DNA of 64,000 bases from Georgenia satyanarayanai (GCF_900116375.1 NZ_UETB01000005.1:62001-126000), one strand, 5' to 3'; shown: positions 53,933-63,428, counted from the stretch's first letter. Made by a program: numbers and translations. The notes: generated by a model from the sequence alone, not told the origin.

Positions 53933-54976
53933 TCAGAAGTCAACCTTCGCCTCGGCGGTGGTGGCGTCCTCCGCCTTGATACCGATCCCGAGCTTGTCGA
54001 GGATCTTCTTCTCGATCTCGACGGCGAGCTCGGGGTTGTCCTTGAGGAAGCGGCGCGAGTTCTCCTTGCCCTGCCCGAGCTGGTCGCCCTCGTAGGTGAA
54101 CCAGGCGCCGGACTTGCGCACGATGCCGTGCTCGACACCGAGGTCGAGGAGCCCGCCCTCACGAGAGATGCCCTTGCCGTAGAGGATGTCGAACTCGGCC
54201 TGCTTGAAGGGCGGGGCCATCTTGTTCTTGACGATCTTCGCCCGGGTGCGGTTGCCGACCGGGTCCGAGCCCTCCTTGAGGGTCTCGATGCGGCGGACGT
54301 CGATGCGCACGGAGGCGTAGAACTTCAGCGCCTTGCCACCGGTGGTGGTCTCCGGGGAGCCGAAGAACACGCCGATCTTCTCGCGCAGCTGGTTGATGAA
54401 GATCGCCGTGGTGCCCGAGGCGGACAGCGCACCGGTGATCTTGCGCAGCGCCTGGGACATGAGGCGGGCCTGGAGACCGACGTGGGAGTCACCCATCTCG
54501 CCCTCGATCTCGGCCTTGGGCACGAGCGCCGCGACGGAGTCGATGACGACGATGTCCAGCGCGCCGGACCTGATGAGCATGTCCATGATCTCCAGCGCCT
54601 GCTCACCGGTGTCCGGCTGGGAGACGAGGAGGGCGTCGGTGTCGACGCCGAGCTTCTTCGCGTACTCGGGGTCCAGCGCGTGCTCGGCGTCGATGAAGGC
54701 GGCGATCCCGCCGGCGCGCTGGGCGTTGGCCACGGCGTGGAGCGCGACGGTCGTCTTGCCCGAGGACTCCGGGCCGTAGATCTCGACGACGCGGCCGCGG
54801 GGCAGCCCGCCGATGCCGAGGGCGACGTCCAGGGCCACCGACCCGGTGGGGATGACGGCGACGGGCGGACGGTTCTCGTCCCCCAGCCGCATGATCGAGC
54901 CCTTGCCGAACTGGCGGTCGATCTGGCTGAGCGCGGCCTCCAGGGCCTTGCTGCGGTCTGCTACGGGAGCGGCCAT
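53933..54976 (-). CDS. recA: Recombinase RecA
   Basis: A 347-residue recombinase and LexA coprotease. Walker A is [20 protein letters not shown], Walker [22 protein letters not shown]1/L2 loops [20 protein letters not shown] and [20 protein letters not shown]. The C-terminus carries the usual acidic residues. No intein interrupts it, unlike some mycobacterial recA genes. The ATG at 54976 follows GGAGG. Two promoters are proposed upstream, one SOS-controlled and one PafBC-like. Confidence 0.98.
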   Translation of the reverse strand: MAAPVADRSKALEAALSQIDRQFGKGSIMRLGDENRPPVAVIPTGSVALDVALGIGGLPRGRVVEIYGPESSGKTTVALHAVANAQRAGGIAAFIDAEHALDPEYAKKLGVDTDALLVSQPDTGEQALEIMDMLIRSGALDIVVIDSVAALVPKAEIEGEMGDSHVGLQARLMSQALRKITGALSASGTTAIFINQLREKIGVFFGSPETTTGGKALKFYASVRIDVRRIETLKEGSDPVGNRTRAKIVKNKMAPPFKQAEFDILYGKGISREGGLLDLGVEHGIVRKSGAWFTYEGDQLGQGKENSRRFLKDNPELAVEIEKKILDKLGIGIKAEDATTAEAKVDF

Positions 54977-55069
54977 GTGGGCCTCCTTGTGTCGTGGCCG
55001 GCGGGTGCGGCCGAGCGGGACGGGGCTGGTCTGTCAGGGCCCGCCCTCTCCGGACGGCTACCTGTGGGG

Positions 55070-55092
55070 AGGCTATGTCCGACCACTGACAT
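55070..55092 (-). promoter_or_regulatory. recA P1: RecA-NDp/PafBC-type promoter
   Basis: On the minus strand ATGTCAGTG, then exactly 8 nt, then TAGCCT. This matches TTGTCRGTG-N8-TANNNT except for the first base. In mycobacteria this class drives LexA-independent damage induction of recA through PafBC. The expected transcription start is about 87 nt before the recA ATG. Confidence 0.7.
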
Positions 55093-55149
55093 CCGGGTCG
55101 CGGCCCCCACCTGCTGTGGAGTTCCGCGGCACGTCCTTCCCTGGGGACC

Positions 55150-55173
55150 AGCCTAGACCGAACGGGCGTTCGA
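55150..55173 (-). promoter_or_regulatory. recA P2: LexA box with -10
   Basis: CCGAACGGGCGTTCGA (55158-55173) matches TCGAAC-N4-GTTCGA except at the first base. On the minus strand TAGGCT (55155-55150) lies just downstream, so LexA bound here would cover the promoter spacer. Confidence 0.8.
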
Positions 55174-55206
55174 CTGCGTCCCCGACACGCGCATGACCTC
55201 GTCGCG

Positions 55207-55437
55207 TCAGCGGCGCCTGGGGTCCAGAGTGCCCCGGTGGCGCCAGCGCACCCGCTCGTCCAGCTCCATCTCGTCGCACACCGCGTCCCAGACCTCGCGG
55301 GGTGCCACGCCGTCCGCGAGCGCCTGGTCGGGCGTGCGGTTCCCGAGGGGCACGAGAGCGAGCTCGGCGGCCAGGGTGCGGCCGTACGCCGAGCCGAAGG
55401 TCTCCTCCAGCGCCTGCCGGAACTCCGAGTGCTTCAC
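55207..55437 (-). CDS. DUF3046 protein
   Basis: A 76-residue actinobacterial protein of unknown function (KHSEFRQALEETFGSAYGRT ... ALADGVAPREVWDAVCDEME), almost always found next to recA. It is helical, soluble and charged. The GTG at 55437 has no Shine-Dalgarno sequence; CACGCT lies 6 nt upstream, consistent with a leaderless start. It precedes recA with the recA promoters between them, so the two are probably not strictly co-transcribed. Confidence 0.88.
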   Translation of the reverse strand: MKHSEFRQALEETFGSAYGRTLAAELALVPLGNRTPDQALADGVAPREVWDAVCDEMELDERVRWRHRGTLDPRRR

Positions 55438-55524
55438 CGCACCAGCGTGCCACGCCCGCGCCGCCCGTCGCCCCCGTAGCCGCACCGAGGAGTGGATGTC
55501 ACACCTCACCTGCACAATGTCGTC

Positions 55525-58500
55525 ATGGTGGACGACGCGCTGGCCGGGTTCTCGGCCCCCACGCGCGCCTGGTTCTCCGGGGCCTTCGCCGCCCCCACCG
55601 CCGCGCAGGCCGGCGCCTGGGAGGCGGTGCGCGCCGGGGACCACGCCCTCGTCGTCGCGCCCACCGGCTCGGGCAAGACGCTGTCCGCCTTCCTCTGGTC
55701 CGTGGACGGGCTGCTCACCGGCGAGGACCCTGCCCCCGAGCGACGCGCCCGGGTCCTGTACGTCTCCCCGCTCAAGGCGCTGGCAGCGGACGTCGAGCGC
55801 AACCTCCGCTCCCCGCTGGTCGGCATCACGCGGGCGGCGGCCGCGGCGGGCACACCGGTCCGCGACGTGACGGTCGGCGTCCGCACCGGTGACACCCCTC
55901 CTGCCGAGCGGCGCGCCCTCGCCACCCGACCGCCCGACATCCTCATCACCACCCCCGAGTCCCTCTACCTCGTCCTCACCTCCGCCGCCCGCGAGGGGCT
56001 GCGCGGGGTGGAGACGGTCATCCTCGACGAGGTCCACGCCGTCGCAGGCACCAAGCGCGGCGCGCACCTGGCCGTCTCCCTCGAGCGCCTCGACGCCCTG
56101 CTCCCCCGCCCCGCCCAGCGCGTCGGTCTCTCGGCGACGGTGCGTCCCGTCGAGGCCGTCGCGCGGTTCCTGGGCGGCACCCGCACACCGGAGGACGGCG
56201 GACGCCCCGTCCGTGTCGTGCGGCCGGACATCGCCAAGGAGCTCCAGGTCGACGTCGTCGTCCCGGTGCCGGACCTGTCCGACCTTCCCGACGCCCCCGG
56301 CCGGGAGTCCGCGCCCGCCGAGGAGGACCTCTCCGGCAGCGCCGCGGGCCGTCTGCCCGCCCAGCACCGCGCCTCCATCTGGCCGCACGTGGAGGAGCGG
56401 CTCGTCGACCTCATCACCTCACACCGCTCGACCATCGTGTTCGCCAACTCCCGTCGCGGCGCCGAGCGGCTGGCGGCCCGCGTCAACGAGGTCTGGGCCG
56501 AGCGCAACCGACCCGCCGCCGACGACGCCGCCCCACCGTCGTCGCCCTCCCCCGGCTCGGGGTGGGCGGCGCAGGTACCCGGCCAGTCGGGCACCGCCTC
56601 GGCGGCGGCGGACGGCGAGCTGGCCCGCGCCCACCACGGCTCGATGAGCCGCGAGGAGCGCACCCGCATCGAGTCGGCGCTGAAGTCCGGCACGCTGCCG
56701 GCGGTGATCGCCACCTCCACCCTCGAGCTGGGCATCGACATGGGTGCCGTCGACCTCGTCGTCCAGGTCGGGTCCCCGCCGTCGGTCGCCTCCGCCCTCC
56801 AGCGCATCGGACGCGCCGGGCACCAGGTCGGGGCACTGTCCCGCGGCGTGGTCCTGCCCACCCATCGCGGTGACCTCCTCGCCGCCTCCGTCACCTCCGT
56901 CCGGGCGCAGGAGGGCGCGATCGAGGCCCTCCAGGTCGTGGCCAACCCGCTCGACGTCCTCGCCCAGCAGGTCGTCGCGATGCTCGCCGTGGAGGACTGG
57001 TCGGTGGACGAGCTCGCCTCGCTCATCAGGCGCAGTGCTCCCTTCGAGTCCCTGGGTGATGCCTCCCTGCACGCCGTCCTCGACATGCTCTCGGGCCGCT
57101 ACCCGAGCGAGGACTTCGCCGAGCTGCGGCCTCGAGTCGTGTGGGACCGCGCCGCCGGGACCCTCTCCGCCCGGCCGGGCGCGGTGCGCCTGGCGACGAC
57201 GAGCGGCGGCACCATCCCCGACCGCGGTCTCTACGGGGTCTTCCTCGCGGCCACGGTGAGCACCGAGGGCGGCGACGGCGTCACCTCCGCCGGTCGCGGC
57301 GGACGCCGCGTGGGGGAGCTCGACGAGGAGATGGTCTTCGAGTCGCGGGTAGGTGACACGTTCACGCTCGGCTCGAGCACGTGGCGCATCGAGGACATCA
57401 CCCCCGACCGTGTCCTCGTCTCCCCCGCGCCGGGCCAGCCGGGGCGCCTGCCCTTCTGGAAGGGCGACTCCCCCGGCCGGCCCGTCGAGCTGGGCCGCGC
57501 GCTGGGTGCCTTCGTCCGCACCACCGCGGCCCTGCCCACCGAGCAGGCCCACGAGAGGCTCGCGGCGCAGGGGCTGGACGAGTGGGCCCGGGACAACCTC
57601 CTCGGTTACCTCCACGAGCAGCGCGAGCACGCCCACCTCAGCGACGACCGCACGATCGTGCTCGAGCGCTTCCGCGACGAGCTCGGCGACTGGCGGCTGG
57701 TCATCCACTCCCCCTTCGGATCCCGGGTCCACACGCCCTGGGCGCTGGTCCTGGCCGCCCGGCTGCGCGAGCAGCTCGGCATGGACGTCGCCGCGATGCC
57801 CGCCGACGACGGCATCGTCATGCGCCTGCCCGACGTCGGCTCGGAGGGTGGGGAGCTGCCCGTCAGCGCCGAGGACCTCCTCCTCGACCCCGACGAGCTC
57901 ACCGGGCAGGTCGTCGACGCACTCGCCGGCTCCGCGCACTTCGCCTCGCGCTTCCGGGAGGCCGCCGCCCGCGCGCTGCTGCTGCCCCGCCGCCGCCCCG
58001 ACCGCCGCCAGCCGCTGTGGCAGCAGCGCCACCGCGCGGCACAGCTGCTCGGCGTCGCCGTCGACCACCCCGACTTCCCCATCGTCCTCGAGGCCGTCCG
58101 CGAGTGCCTCCAGGACGACTTCGACACCCCGGCCCTGGCCGAGCTCATGGGGCAGGTCGTCCGTCGCGAGCTGCGCGTGGTCGAGGTCGCCACCCCCACG
58201 CCGTCGCCCTTCGCGCGCAGCCTCCTCATGGGCTACGTCGGCCAGTTCCTCTACGACGGCGACGCCCCGGCGGCCGAGCGCCGCGCCGCCGCCCTCACCC
58301 TCGACCCACGCCTCCTCGCCGAGCTCATCGGACCGGGCGCCACCGAGCTCGCCGACCTCCTCGACGCCACCGCGCTGGCCGAGATCGAGGCCGAGGTGTC
58401 CCTGCGGCGCTACCCGGCGCAGGACGTCGAGGCGGTCGCCGACCTCGTCCGCCGCCTCGGTCCCGTGACGACGGCGGACCTCGCCACCCGCTGCGACCCG

Positions 58501-60246
58501 CCCACCGCGGCCGAGGGCTGGCTCGAGGAGCTGGAGGGGGCTCGGCGCGTCATCCGGGTCACCCTCGCCGGCGGCACCCGCTGGGCGGTGCTCGAGGACG
58601 CCGGCCGCCTGCGCGACGCCCTCGGCGTCGCCCTCCCGGTCGGGCTGCCCGAGGAGGTCCTCGAGCCGGTCCCCGACCCGCTCGGCGACCTCGTGCGGCG
58701 CTACGCCCGCACCCACGGCCCCTTCCGCGCCGACGAGGCCGCCGCGCACCTGGGCCTGGGCACGGCGGCGCTGGCACCGGTGCTGCGTCGGCTCACCTCG
58801 GCGTCCGCGCTCGTCACCGGGCGGCTGCGCCCGGGCTCGGAGTCCGCCGACGAGTACTGCGACTCCGAGGTCCTGCGCCGGGTGCGCCGGCGCAGCCTCG
58901 CCGTGCTCCGCAGCGAGGTCGAGGCCGTGCCCGCGGCCACGCTGGGCGCCTTCCTGCCCCGGTGGCAGCAGGTGGGCACGGCAGGCTCGGGCACCGCCGC
59001 GCTGAGCTCGGTGGTCGACCAGCTGGCCGGCGCCCGCGTGCCCGCCTCCGCGCTGGAGTCCCTCGTCCTGCCGGCTCGCGTGAGCGGCTACCGCACCGCC
59101 CTGCTCGACGAGCTCACCACCGCAGGTGAGGTCGTGTGGTGCGGCGCCGGCGCGCTGCCGGGGGTCGACGGCTACCTCGTCCTCGCCCCTGCCGACAGCC
59201 CCGAGCTGCTGCCCCCACCGCAGGAGGTGGCCGACGACCCGCTCCAGCGGGCGATCCTCGACGCGCTGGCCGGGGGCGGCCAGTTCTTCCGTGACCTCCT
59301 CAGCGCCTGTCGTGAGGAGGACGCCCTCGCGAGCACCGAGCGGGTGCTCGACGCGCTGTGGGAGCTCGCGTGGGGCGGGCACGTCACCAACGACTCCCTC
59401 GGCCCGGTCCGCGCCCGCCTCTCCGGCGGTCGTCCGGCGCACCACTCGGCGCGCCGGCCGCCGCGGGCGGGCGGCGCACTGTCGCGCCGGCGCTCTCTCG
59501 TGGCCGCGGCGGCCGGCTCCCGTCCGGGCCACCCGCAGCCGCCTGCCGCGGCCGGCCGGTGGTCGCTGGTCCCCCGGGGCGGAGACACCGCCACGGCCGT
59601 CCTTGCGCAGGTGGCCGCCCTCCTCGAGCGGCACGGCGTCCTCACGCGCGGGGCCGCGGGCCTCGAGGACCTCCCCGGCGGCTTCGGTACCGCCTACCCC
59701 GTCCTCACCCGGCTCGAGGACGCCGGCAAGGTCCGCCGCGGCTACCTCGTCGAGGGGCTGGGCGCCGCCCAGTTCGCCCTGCCCGAGTGCGTCGACCTCC
59801 TGCGCGACGCCCTGCGACGGGAGGACTCCGCCGCCCTCCTCCTCGCCGCCACGGACCCGGCCAACCCCTACGGCGCCGCCCTGCCCTGGCCCGAGGCCAC
59901 CACGGAGGGTGGCCGTCCGCGCCGGGCGGCGGGCGCCGTCGTCGTCCTCGTCGGTGGGGAGCTGTGCCTCTACGTCGAGCGGGGAGGACGCACGCTCCTG
60001 TCCTTCACCGCCGATCCCGGCCGGCTGTCCGCGGCGGCGCAGGAGCTCGCCGCCACGGTGGCGCGCGGGACGCTCGGCCGTGTCACCCTGCAGCGGGTGG
60101 ACGGCGAGCCGGCGCTCGGCGCGGGCGGCCCGGCGCGTGAGGCCCTCGAGGCGGCCGGGTTCTTCGCCACCCCGCGCGGGCTGCGGCTGCGGGAGGACGG
60201 GCCGGGGCGCCGGGCGGCGGAGGGAACCACCCGTGCCCGAGGGTGA
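55525..60246 (+). CDS. lhr: Large ATP-dependent helicase Lhr
   Basis: A 1573-residue superfamily 2 3'-to-5' DNA/RNA helicase used in DNA repair. Walker A LVVAPTGSGKTLSAFLWSVD, DEVH in VILDEVHAVAGTKRGAHLAV, and motifs V/VI ATSTLELGIDMGAVDLVVQ and SALQRIGRAGHQVG form the motor (residues 1-450). The long Lhr winged-helix/beta-barrel core and the Lhr C-terminal domain follow. The ATG at 55525 gives the homologues' N-terminus and has CACAAT 6 nt upstream; a GTG at 55492 would add 11 residues. Its end overlaps nei by 14 nt, an association seen in other actinobacteria. Confidence 0.94.
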   Translation: MVDDALAGFSAPTRAWFSGAFAAPTAAQAGAWEAVRAGDHALVVAPTGSGKTLSAFLWSVDGLLTGEDPAPERRARVLYVSPLKALAADVERNLRSPLVGITRAAAAAGTPVRDVTVGVRTGDTPPAERRALATRPPDILITTPESLYLVLTSAAREGLRGVETVILDEVHAVAGTKRGAHLAVSLERLDALLPRPAQRVGLSATVRPVEAVARFLGGTRTPEDGGRPVRVVRPDIAKELQVDVVVPVPDLSDLPDAPGRESAPAEEDLSGSAAGRLPAQHRASIWPHVEERLVDLITSHRSTIVFANSRRGAERLAARVNEVWAERNRPAADDAAPPSSPSPGSGWAAQVPGQSGTASAAADGELARAHHGSMSREERTRIESALKSGTLPAVIATSTLELGIDMGAVDLVVQVGSPPSVASALQRIGRAGHQVGALSRGVVLPTHRGDLLAASVTSVRAQEGAIEALQVVANPLDVLAQQVVAMLAVEDWSVDELASLIRRSAPFESLGDASLHAVLDMLSGRYPSEDFAELRPRVVWDRAAGTLSARPGAVRLATTSGGTIPDRGLYGVFLAATVSTEGGDGVTSAGRGGRRVGELDEEMVFESRVGDTFTLGSSTWRIEDITPDRVLVSPAPGQPGRLPFWKGDSPGRPVELGRALGAFVRTTAALPTEQAHERLAAQGLDEWARDNLLGYLHEQREHAHLSDDRTIVLERFRDELGDWRLVIHSPFGSRVHTPWALVLAARLREQLGMDVAAMPADDGIVMRLPDVGSEGGELPVSAEDLLLDPDELTGQVVDALAGSAHFASRFREAAARALLLPRRRPDRRQPLWQQRHRAAQLLGVAVDHPDFPIVLEAVRECLQDDFDTPALAELMGQVVRRELRVVEVATPTPSPFARSLLMGYVGQFLYDGDAPAAERRAAALTLDPRLLAELIGPGATELADLLDATALAEIEAEVSLRRYPAQDVEAVADLVRRLGPVTTADLATRCDPPTAAEGWLEELEGARRVIRVTLAGGTRWAVLEDAGRLRDALGVALPVGLPEEVLEPVPDPLGDLVRRYARTHGPFRADEAAAHLGLGTAALAPVLRRLTSASALVTGRLRPGSESADEYCDSEVLRRVRRRSLAVLRSEVEAVPAATLGAFLPRWQQVGTAGSGTAALSSVVDQLAGARVPASALESLVLPARVSGYRTALLDELTTAGEVVWCGAGALPGVDGYLVLAPADSPELLPPPQEVADDPLQRAILDALAGGGQFFRDLLSACREEDALASTERVLDALWELAWGGHVTNDSLGPVRARLSGGRPAHHSARRPPRAGGALSRRRSLVAAAAGSRPGHPQPPAAAGRWSLVPRGGDTATAVLAQVAALLERHGVLTRGAAGLEDLPGGFGTAYPVLTRLEDAGKVRRGYLVEGLGAAQFALPECVDLLRDALRREDSAALLLAATDPANPYGAALPWPEATTEGGRPRRAAGAVVVLVGGELCLYVERGGRTLLSFTADPGRLSAAAQELAATVARGTLGRVTLQRVDGEPALGAGGPAREALEAAGFFATPRGLRLREDGPGRRAAEGTTRARG

Positions 60247-61012
60247 CATCGTCCTGCGCGTGGCCCGGCGGATGGACGCCGCGCTGGCCGGTCAGCGGCT
60301 CGTCCGCGGCGAGCTGCGCTGGGGCCGGCTGGGCGACACGGACCTCGCGGGCGCCGTCGTCCTCGGCAACCACCCCGTGGGCAAGCACCTGCTCACCCGC
60401 CTCGACGACGGCCGCACCCTCCACACCCACCTGCGCATGGACGGCAGCTGGTGGATCACCCGCGCCGGCGAGGAGCGCGGCGCGGACCGCGCCCACAGGG
60501 TGCGGGCCGTGCTCGGCACCGAGCGGTGGACCTGCATCGGCCGGCTGCTCGGCATGGTGGACCTCGTGCGCACCCGCGACGAGCACCTCGTCGTCGGGCA
60601 CCTCGGTCCGGACCTCCTCGCCGACGACGTCGACCTCGAGGAGTGCGGCGAGCGGGTGCGGGCGCAGCGCGAGCGCCCCATCGGCGCCGTCCTCCTCGAC
60701 CAGACCGTCGTCGCCGGCATCGGCACGCTCTACCTCGCCGAGTCCCTGTGGGCCCACCACGTCCACCCGCTGCGGCCCGCGCGTGAGGTGACCGAGCCGG
60801 TGTGCGCCACTGCCCGCCACCTCATGCTGCGCTCGGCCGACTCCCCGCTGCCCACGGCCACCGGCGAGAACGGACCGGGGCGCGACAAGCACGTCCACGG
60901 CCGGGCGGGACGCCCGTGCCGGCGCTGCGGCACGCCGATCGTCGAGATCCAGGTCGGCCCGCCGGGCATGGAGCGGCCGGCGTTCTTCTGCCCGCACTGC
61001 CAACCCGCGTAG
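60233..61012 (+). CDS. Endonuclease VIII-type DNA glycosylase (Fpg/Nei family)
   Basis: A 259-residue base-excision glycosylase/AP lyase for oxidised pyrimidines. After removal of the start residue the catalytic N-terminus is PEGDIVLRVARRMDAAL (Pro and Glu nucleophile/acid). The Lys motif is VLGNHPVGKHLLTRLDDGRT, the H2TH region RPIGAVLLDQTVVAGIGTLY, and the C-terminal zinc finger CRRCGTPIVEIQ ... FFCPHCQ. The GTG at 60233 has GGAGGG 8 nt upstream and lies inside the end of lhr. The Nei2-type subgroup is likely but was not tested by alignment. Confidence 0.93.
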   Translation: MPEGDIVLRVARRMDAALAGQRLVRGELRWGRLGDTDLAGAVVLGNHPVGKHLLTRLDDGRTLHTHLRMDGSWWITRAGEERGADRAHRVRAVLGTERWTCIGRLLGMVDLVRTRDEHLVVGHLGPDLLADDVDLEECGERVRAQRERPIGAVLLDQTVVAGIGTLYLAESLWAHHVHPLRPAREVTEPVCATARHLMLRSADSPLPTATGENGPGRDKHVHGRAGRPCRRCGTPIVEIQVGPPGMERPAFFCPHCQPA

Positions 61013-61102
61013 GAGCATCGCGGACCGAGAGCCCTTCGATGCGCCGATGCCACGCCGGAGAGTGTCGCCCTGGCATGCTGGCGACCACGATCGGAGGTCC
61101 TG

Positions 61103-61807
61103 ATGACGATGGCCCGCCCCGCACTGCCCACGCTCGGCCGGCTGCTGGCCGGGATGCTGCTCGGCCTCCTCGCCACCGCCGGGGCGGACACACCCCCCGT
61201 CCCCGACGATGTCGCCGCCTGGTTCGCCGCGCACGGCAGCACGGCAGCCACGACCGCGGGCGAAGGCCTGGCCGAGGAGGCCGACGGACCGGCAGCGGTC
61301 GGCGGCGCGTTCCCGCTGCACCTGTGGAGCGAGTCCGTGCGCACCGGTGAGCCGGCCCCGCACCCGGTCGTGCCACGGGAGGAGTGGGTGGCCGCGTACA
61401 GCCGAGACGGCACGACGGCGGGGACACTCGTGGCCTGGCGCGTGGACGGCGAGGTGGCCCTCGCCAGCGTCGACGACCACGCGGAGCTGGCGGAGGCTCT
61501 GGTCCCGCTGCCGGCCGGGTCCCTCGTCGTCGAGGAGCCCCTGCTCGGTGCGTTCTTCACGATCCGCGACGAGGAGGTGACGACGCTCGTCCCAGGCTTC
61601 TTCGAGGGGCCACGGGCCGCCCCGTTGGCCGCCTTCGCCGAGTCGCTCGCCACGCAGCTGGAGGGGCTGGTCGGCGGCGCCGCGGAGCCCGAGCAGGAGG
61701 GGCGCGGGTGGCTGCCCGTCGCCGCGGCCGTGGGGACCGGCGTGGTGGCGGCGGGTGGGGTCTGGGTCGCCCGACGGTGGCGCCGGTCAGCGGGCAGCGC
61801 CGGCTGA
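61103..61807 (+). CDS. Exported, C-terminally membrane-anchored protein of unknown function
   Basis: A 234-residue protein I do not recognise. A signal peptide (LPTLGRLLAGMLLGLLATAG-ADT) is followed by an acidic extracytoplasmic domain of about 165 residues with VPDDVAAWFAAHGSTAATTA and a beta-rich middle (GTLVAWRVDGEVALASVDDH, SLVVEEPLLGAFFTIRDEEV). Near the C-terminus a membrane segment (LPVAAAVGTGVVAAGGVWVA) and a basic tail (RRWRRS) act as stop-transfer. The ATG at 61103 follows CGGAGG. It lies alone between nei and a bidirectional terminator. No catalytic motif is evident. Confidence 0.78.
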   Translation: MTMARPALPTLGRLLAGMLLGLLATAGADTPPVPDDVAAWFAAHGSTAATTAGEGLAEEADGPAAVGGAFPLHLWSESVRTGEPAPHPVVPREEWVAAYSRDGTTAGTLVAWRVDGEVALASVDDHAELAEALVPLPAGSLVVEEPLLGAFFTIRDEEVTTLVPGFFEGPRAAPLAAFAESLATQLEGLVGGAAEPEQEGRGWLPVAAAVGTGVVAAGGVWVARRWRRSAGSAG

Positions 61808-61835
61808 CCGCCGCCGGCCGGGTCCACGCACACGT

Positions 61836-61860
61836 GAGCCCCCGGACCAGCCGGGGGCTC
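61836..61860. terminator. Bidirectional terminator
   Basis: A perfect 10-bp stem (gagcccccgg / ccgggggctc) with loop accag lies between the converging exported-protein gene and clgR, 29 and 15 bp from their stops. Confidence 0.85.
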
Positions 61861-61875
61861 AGGTGTGGTGCGAGG

Positions 61876-62184
61876 TCAGGCCACGCCTGCGAGCTCCTCG
61901 CGGAGGGAGGAGACGAGCTCCTCGGGCACGGTGTCGGGGACGTGGACGCCCTCGGCCACTGCGATCCTGTCGCTGACCTTGCGCAGGACGAAGGACATCG
62001 GGATGTTGAGAGCGGTGCAGATCGAGGCGAGCAGCTCGGAGGACGCCTCCTTCTGACCGCGCTCCACCTCGCTGAGATAGCCGAGGGACACACGGGCCGC
62101 GGAGGAGACCTCCCGCAGCGTCCGGCCCTGGTGCTGGCGCACCGTCCGGAGCACATCACCGATCTCACGTCGTAGGACGATCAT
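61876..62184 (-). CDS. clgR: Clp protease gene regulator ClgR (XRE-family)
   Basis: A 102-residue helix-turn-helix activator of clp protease genes. The start [20 protein letters not shown] and recognition-helix region [20 protein letters not shown] ... [20 protein letters not shown] are characteristic. The C-terminus ends LREELAGVA; ClgR proteins are themselves Clp substrates, and this hydrophobic end could be part of the degron (inference). The ATG at 62184 follows AGGAGGTGA, the best Shine-Dalgarno sequence in the window. The 149-bp gap to cinA holds its promoter; the dyad-like CGCTCACCGAAA there is only a poor ClgR-box match. Confidence 0.92.
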   Translation of the reverse strand: MIVLRREIGDVLRTVRQHQGRTLREVSSAARVSLGYLSEVERGQKEASSELLASICTALNIPMSFVLRKVSDRIAVAEGVHVPDTVPEELVSSLREELAGVA

Positions 62185-62333
62185 CGGGGTCACCTCCTGT
62201 CGCTCACCGAAAGTTGTCTTACCGTACCCCGACGCGGGCGAGGGCGCGGGTCGGGTGGGTCGCCGTCCCACAGGGCGGCGTGTCGGTCGCACCTCGGTGC
62301 GGCCCGGAACACTGTTCGTCGTCATCAGTGTGG

Positions 62334-62825
62334 TCAACGGTCCACCGGCGTCGTTTGTTCCCGGTCCTCCAGCAGCCCCAGGAGGAGGGCGAGCCCCGCG
62401 CCGACCGCCGCGCGGCGCACGAGCGGGCGGGTGCCCGCGACCGCGAGACGGCGCGCCCGGACGGCGCCGCCGAGGCTGGCGGCGACGAACACGGTGCCCG
62501 CGGGGGCGCCGTCGGCCGGACCCGGCCCCGCGACACCGGTGGTCCCGATGCCGCAGTCCGCACCGAGGAGGCGGGCGGCACCCAGCGCGAGCTGGCGGGC
62601 GACCTCGGCCTGGACCGGGCCGCCGTCGTCCAGGACAGCCTGCTCGACGCCGAGGACCTGCGCCTTGAGGCTCGTCGCGTAGGTGACTACCCCGCCGAGC
62701 ACCGCCCGGGAGGCGCCGGGGACGTCGATGAGCGCAGCGCTCACCAGCCCGCCCGTGAGCGACTCCCCGGTGGCGACGGTGAGCCCCGCGCGACGCAGGC
62801 GCTCGACGACGGCGCCGGCGCTCAC
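62334..62825 (-). CDS. pncC: Nicotinamide-nucleotide amidase (CinA C-terminal/PncC family)
   Basis: A 163-residue enzyme that deamidates NMN to nicotinate mononucleotide, recycling pyridine nucleotides. Landmarks are [20 protein letters not shown] (catalytic Ser region), [39 protein letters not shown] and [18 protein letters not shown]. It is the stand-alone C-terminal domain; no MoaB-like N-terminal CinA domain is present. The GTG at 62825 overlaps the pgsA stop by 4 nt. Gene order pgsA-cinA-clgR is standard for actinobacteria. Confidence 0.92.
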   Translation of the reverse strand: MSAGAVVERLRRAGLTVATGESLTGGLVSAALIDVPGASRAVLGGVVTYATSLKAQVLGVEQAVLDDGGPVQAEVARQLALGAARLLGADCGIGTTGVAGPGPADGAPAGTVFVAASLGGAVRARRLAVAGTRPLVRRAAVGAGLALLLGLLEDREQTTPVDR

Positions 62826-63421
62826 CGGCGGTCGGTCGCGGGCGCCTGGGCGATCCGCACGGCGCGCACGACGTAGTCCAGGCCGGTGACGACCGTGACG
62901 AGCACGGCAAGGAGCATGACCCACCAGGCGCACACGAGCACCACGTCCGCCGCCGCCTGCGGGAGCAGGGACTCCCACGGGACGAGGTAGGCGGTGATGA
63001 AGACGATCTGGAGGACCGTCTTGAGCTTGCCGCCGTTGGAGGCGGCCATGACGGCGCGGCGCACCATGACGAAGCGCAGCGCCGTGATCCCGAGCTCGCG
63101 AACGATGATGACGACCGGTACCCACCACGGGATGGTGCCCTCCGCCCACAGCAGCAGGAGGGCCGAGATGACGAGGGCCTTGTCGGCGATCGGGTCGGCG
63201 ATCTTGCCGAAGTTCGTCACCAGGCCGCGGCTGCGGGCGATGTGACCGTCGAGCTTGTCGGTGGCCGCGGCGGCGAGGAAGACGACGGTGGCCGCGATGC
63301 GCGTGGCGGTGGAGTCCCCGAGCATGAGGACGGCGAAGACGGGAACGAGGGCCACTCGCACCATCGTCAGCACGTTCGCCAGGTTCCACAGCGGGACGTG
63401 AGGGGAGCTCTCCGTCGACAT
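62822..63421 (-). CDS. pgsA: CDP-diacylglycerol--glycerol-3-phosphate 3-phosphatidyltransferase
   Basis: A 199-residue polytopic enzyme making phosphatidylglycerophosphate. The CDP-alcohol phosphatidyltransferase motif is complete: [20 protein letters not shown] followed by DPIADK, i.e. DGx2ARx8Gx3Dx3D. N-terminal [20 protein letters not shown] and three further hydrophobic segments follow. Other family members (phosphatidylinositol phosphate synthases) share this motif, so PgsA is supported mainly by the cinA/clgR context. The ATG at 63421 has TACCCT exactly 7 nt upstream and no Shine-Dalgarno sequence. Confidence 0.92.
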   Translation of the reverse strand: MSTESSPHVPLWNLANVLTMVRVALVPVFAVLMLGDSTATRIAATVVFLAAAATDKLDGHIARSRGLVTNFGKIADPIADKALVISALLLLWAEGTIPWWVPVVIIVRELGITALRFVMVRRAVMAASNGGKLKTVLQIVFITAYLVPWESLLPQAAADVVLVCAWWVMLLAVLVTVVTGLDYVVRAVRIAQAPATDRR

Positions 63422-63428
63422 GGGGTCC

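Noticed and set aside
53933-54976. Intein in recA
   Set aside because: The coding sequence is continuous and of normal length (347 residues) with no splice-junction motifs.
56419-60249. A 1276-codon minus-strand frame opposite lhr
   Set aside because: It is antisense to a clear helicase with all motifs intact; composition and lack of domains mark it as a G+C artefact.
62185-62333. ClgR operator for autoregulation
   Set aside because: The only candidate (CGCTCACCGAAA and its complement) lacks the second conserved half-site, so it is not reported as a feature.
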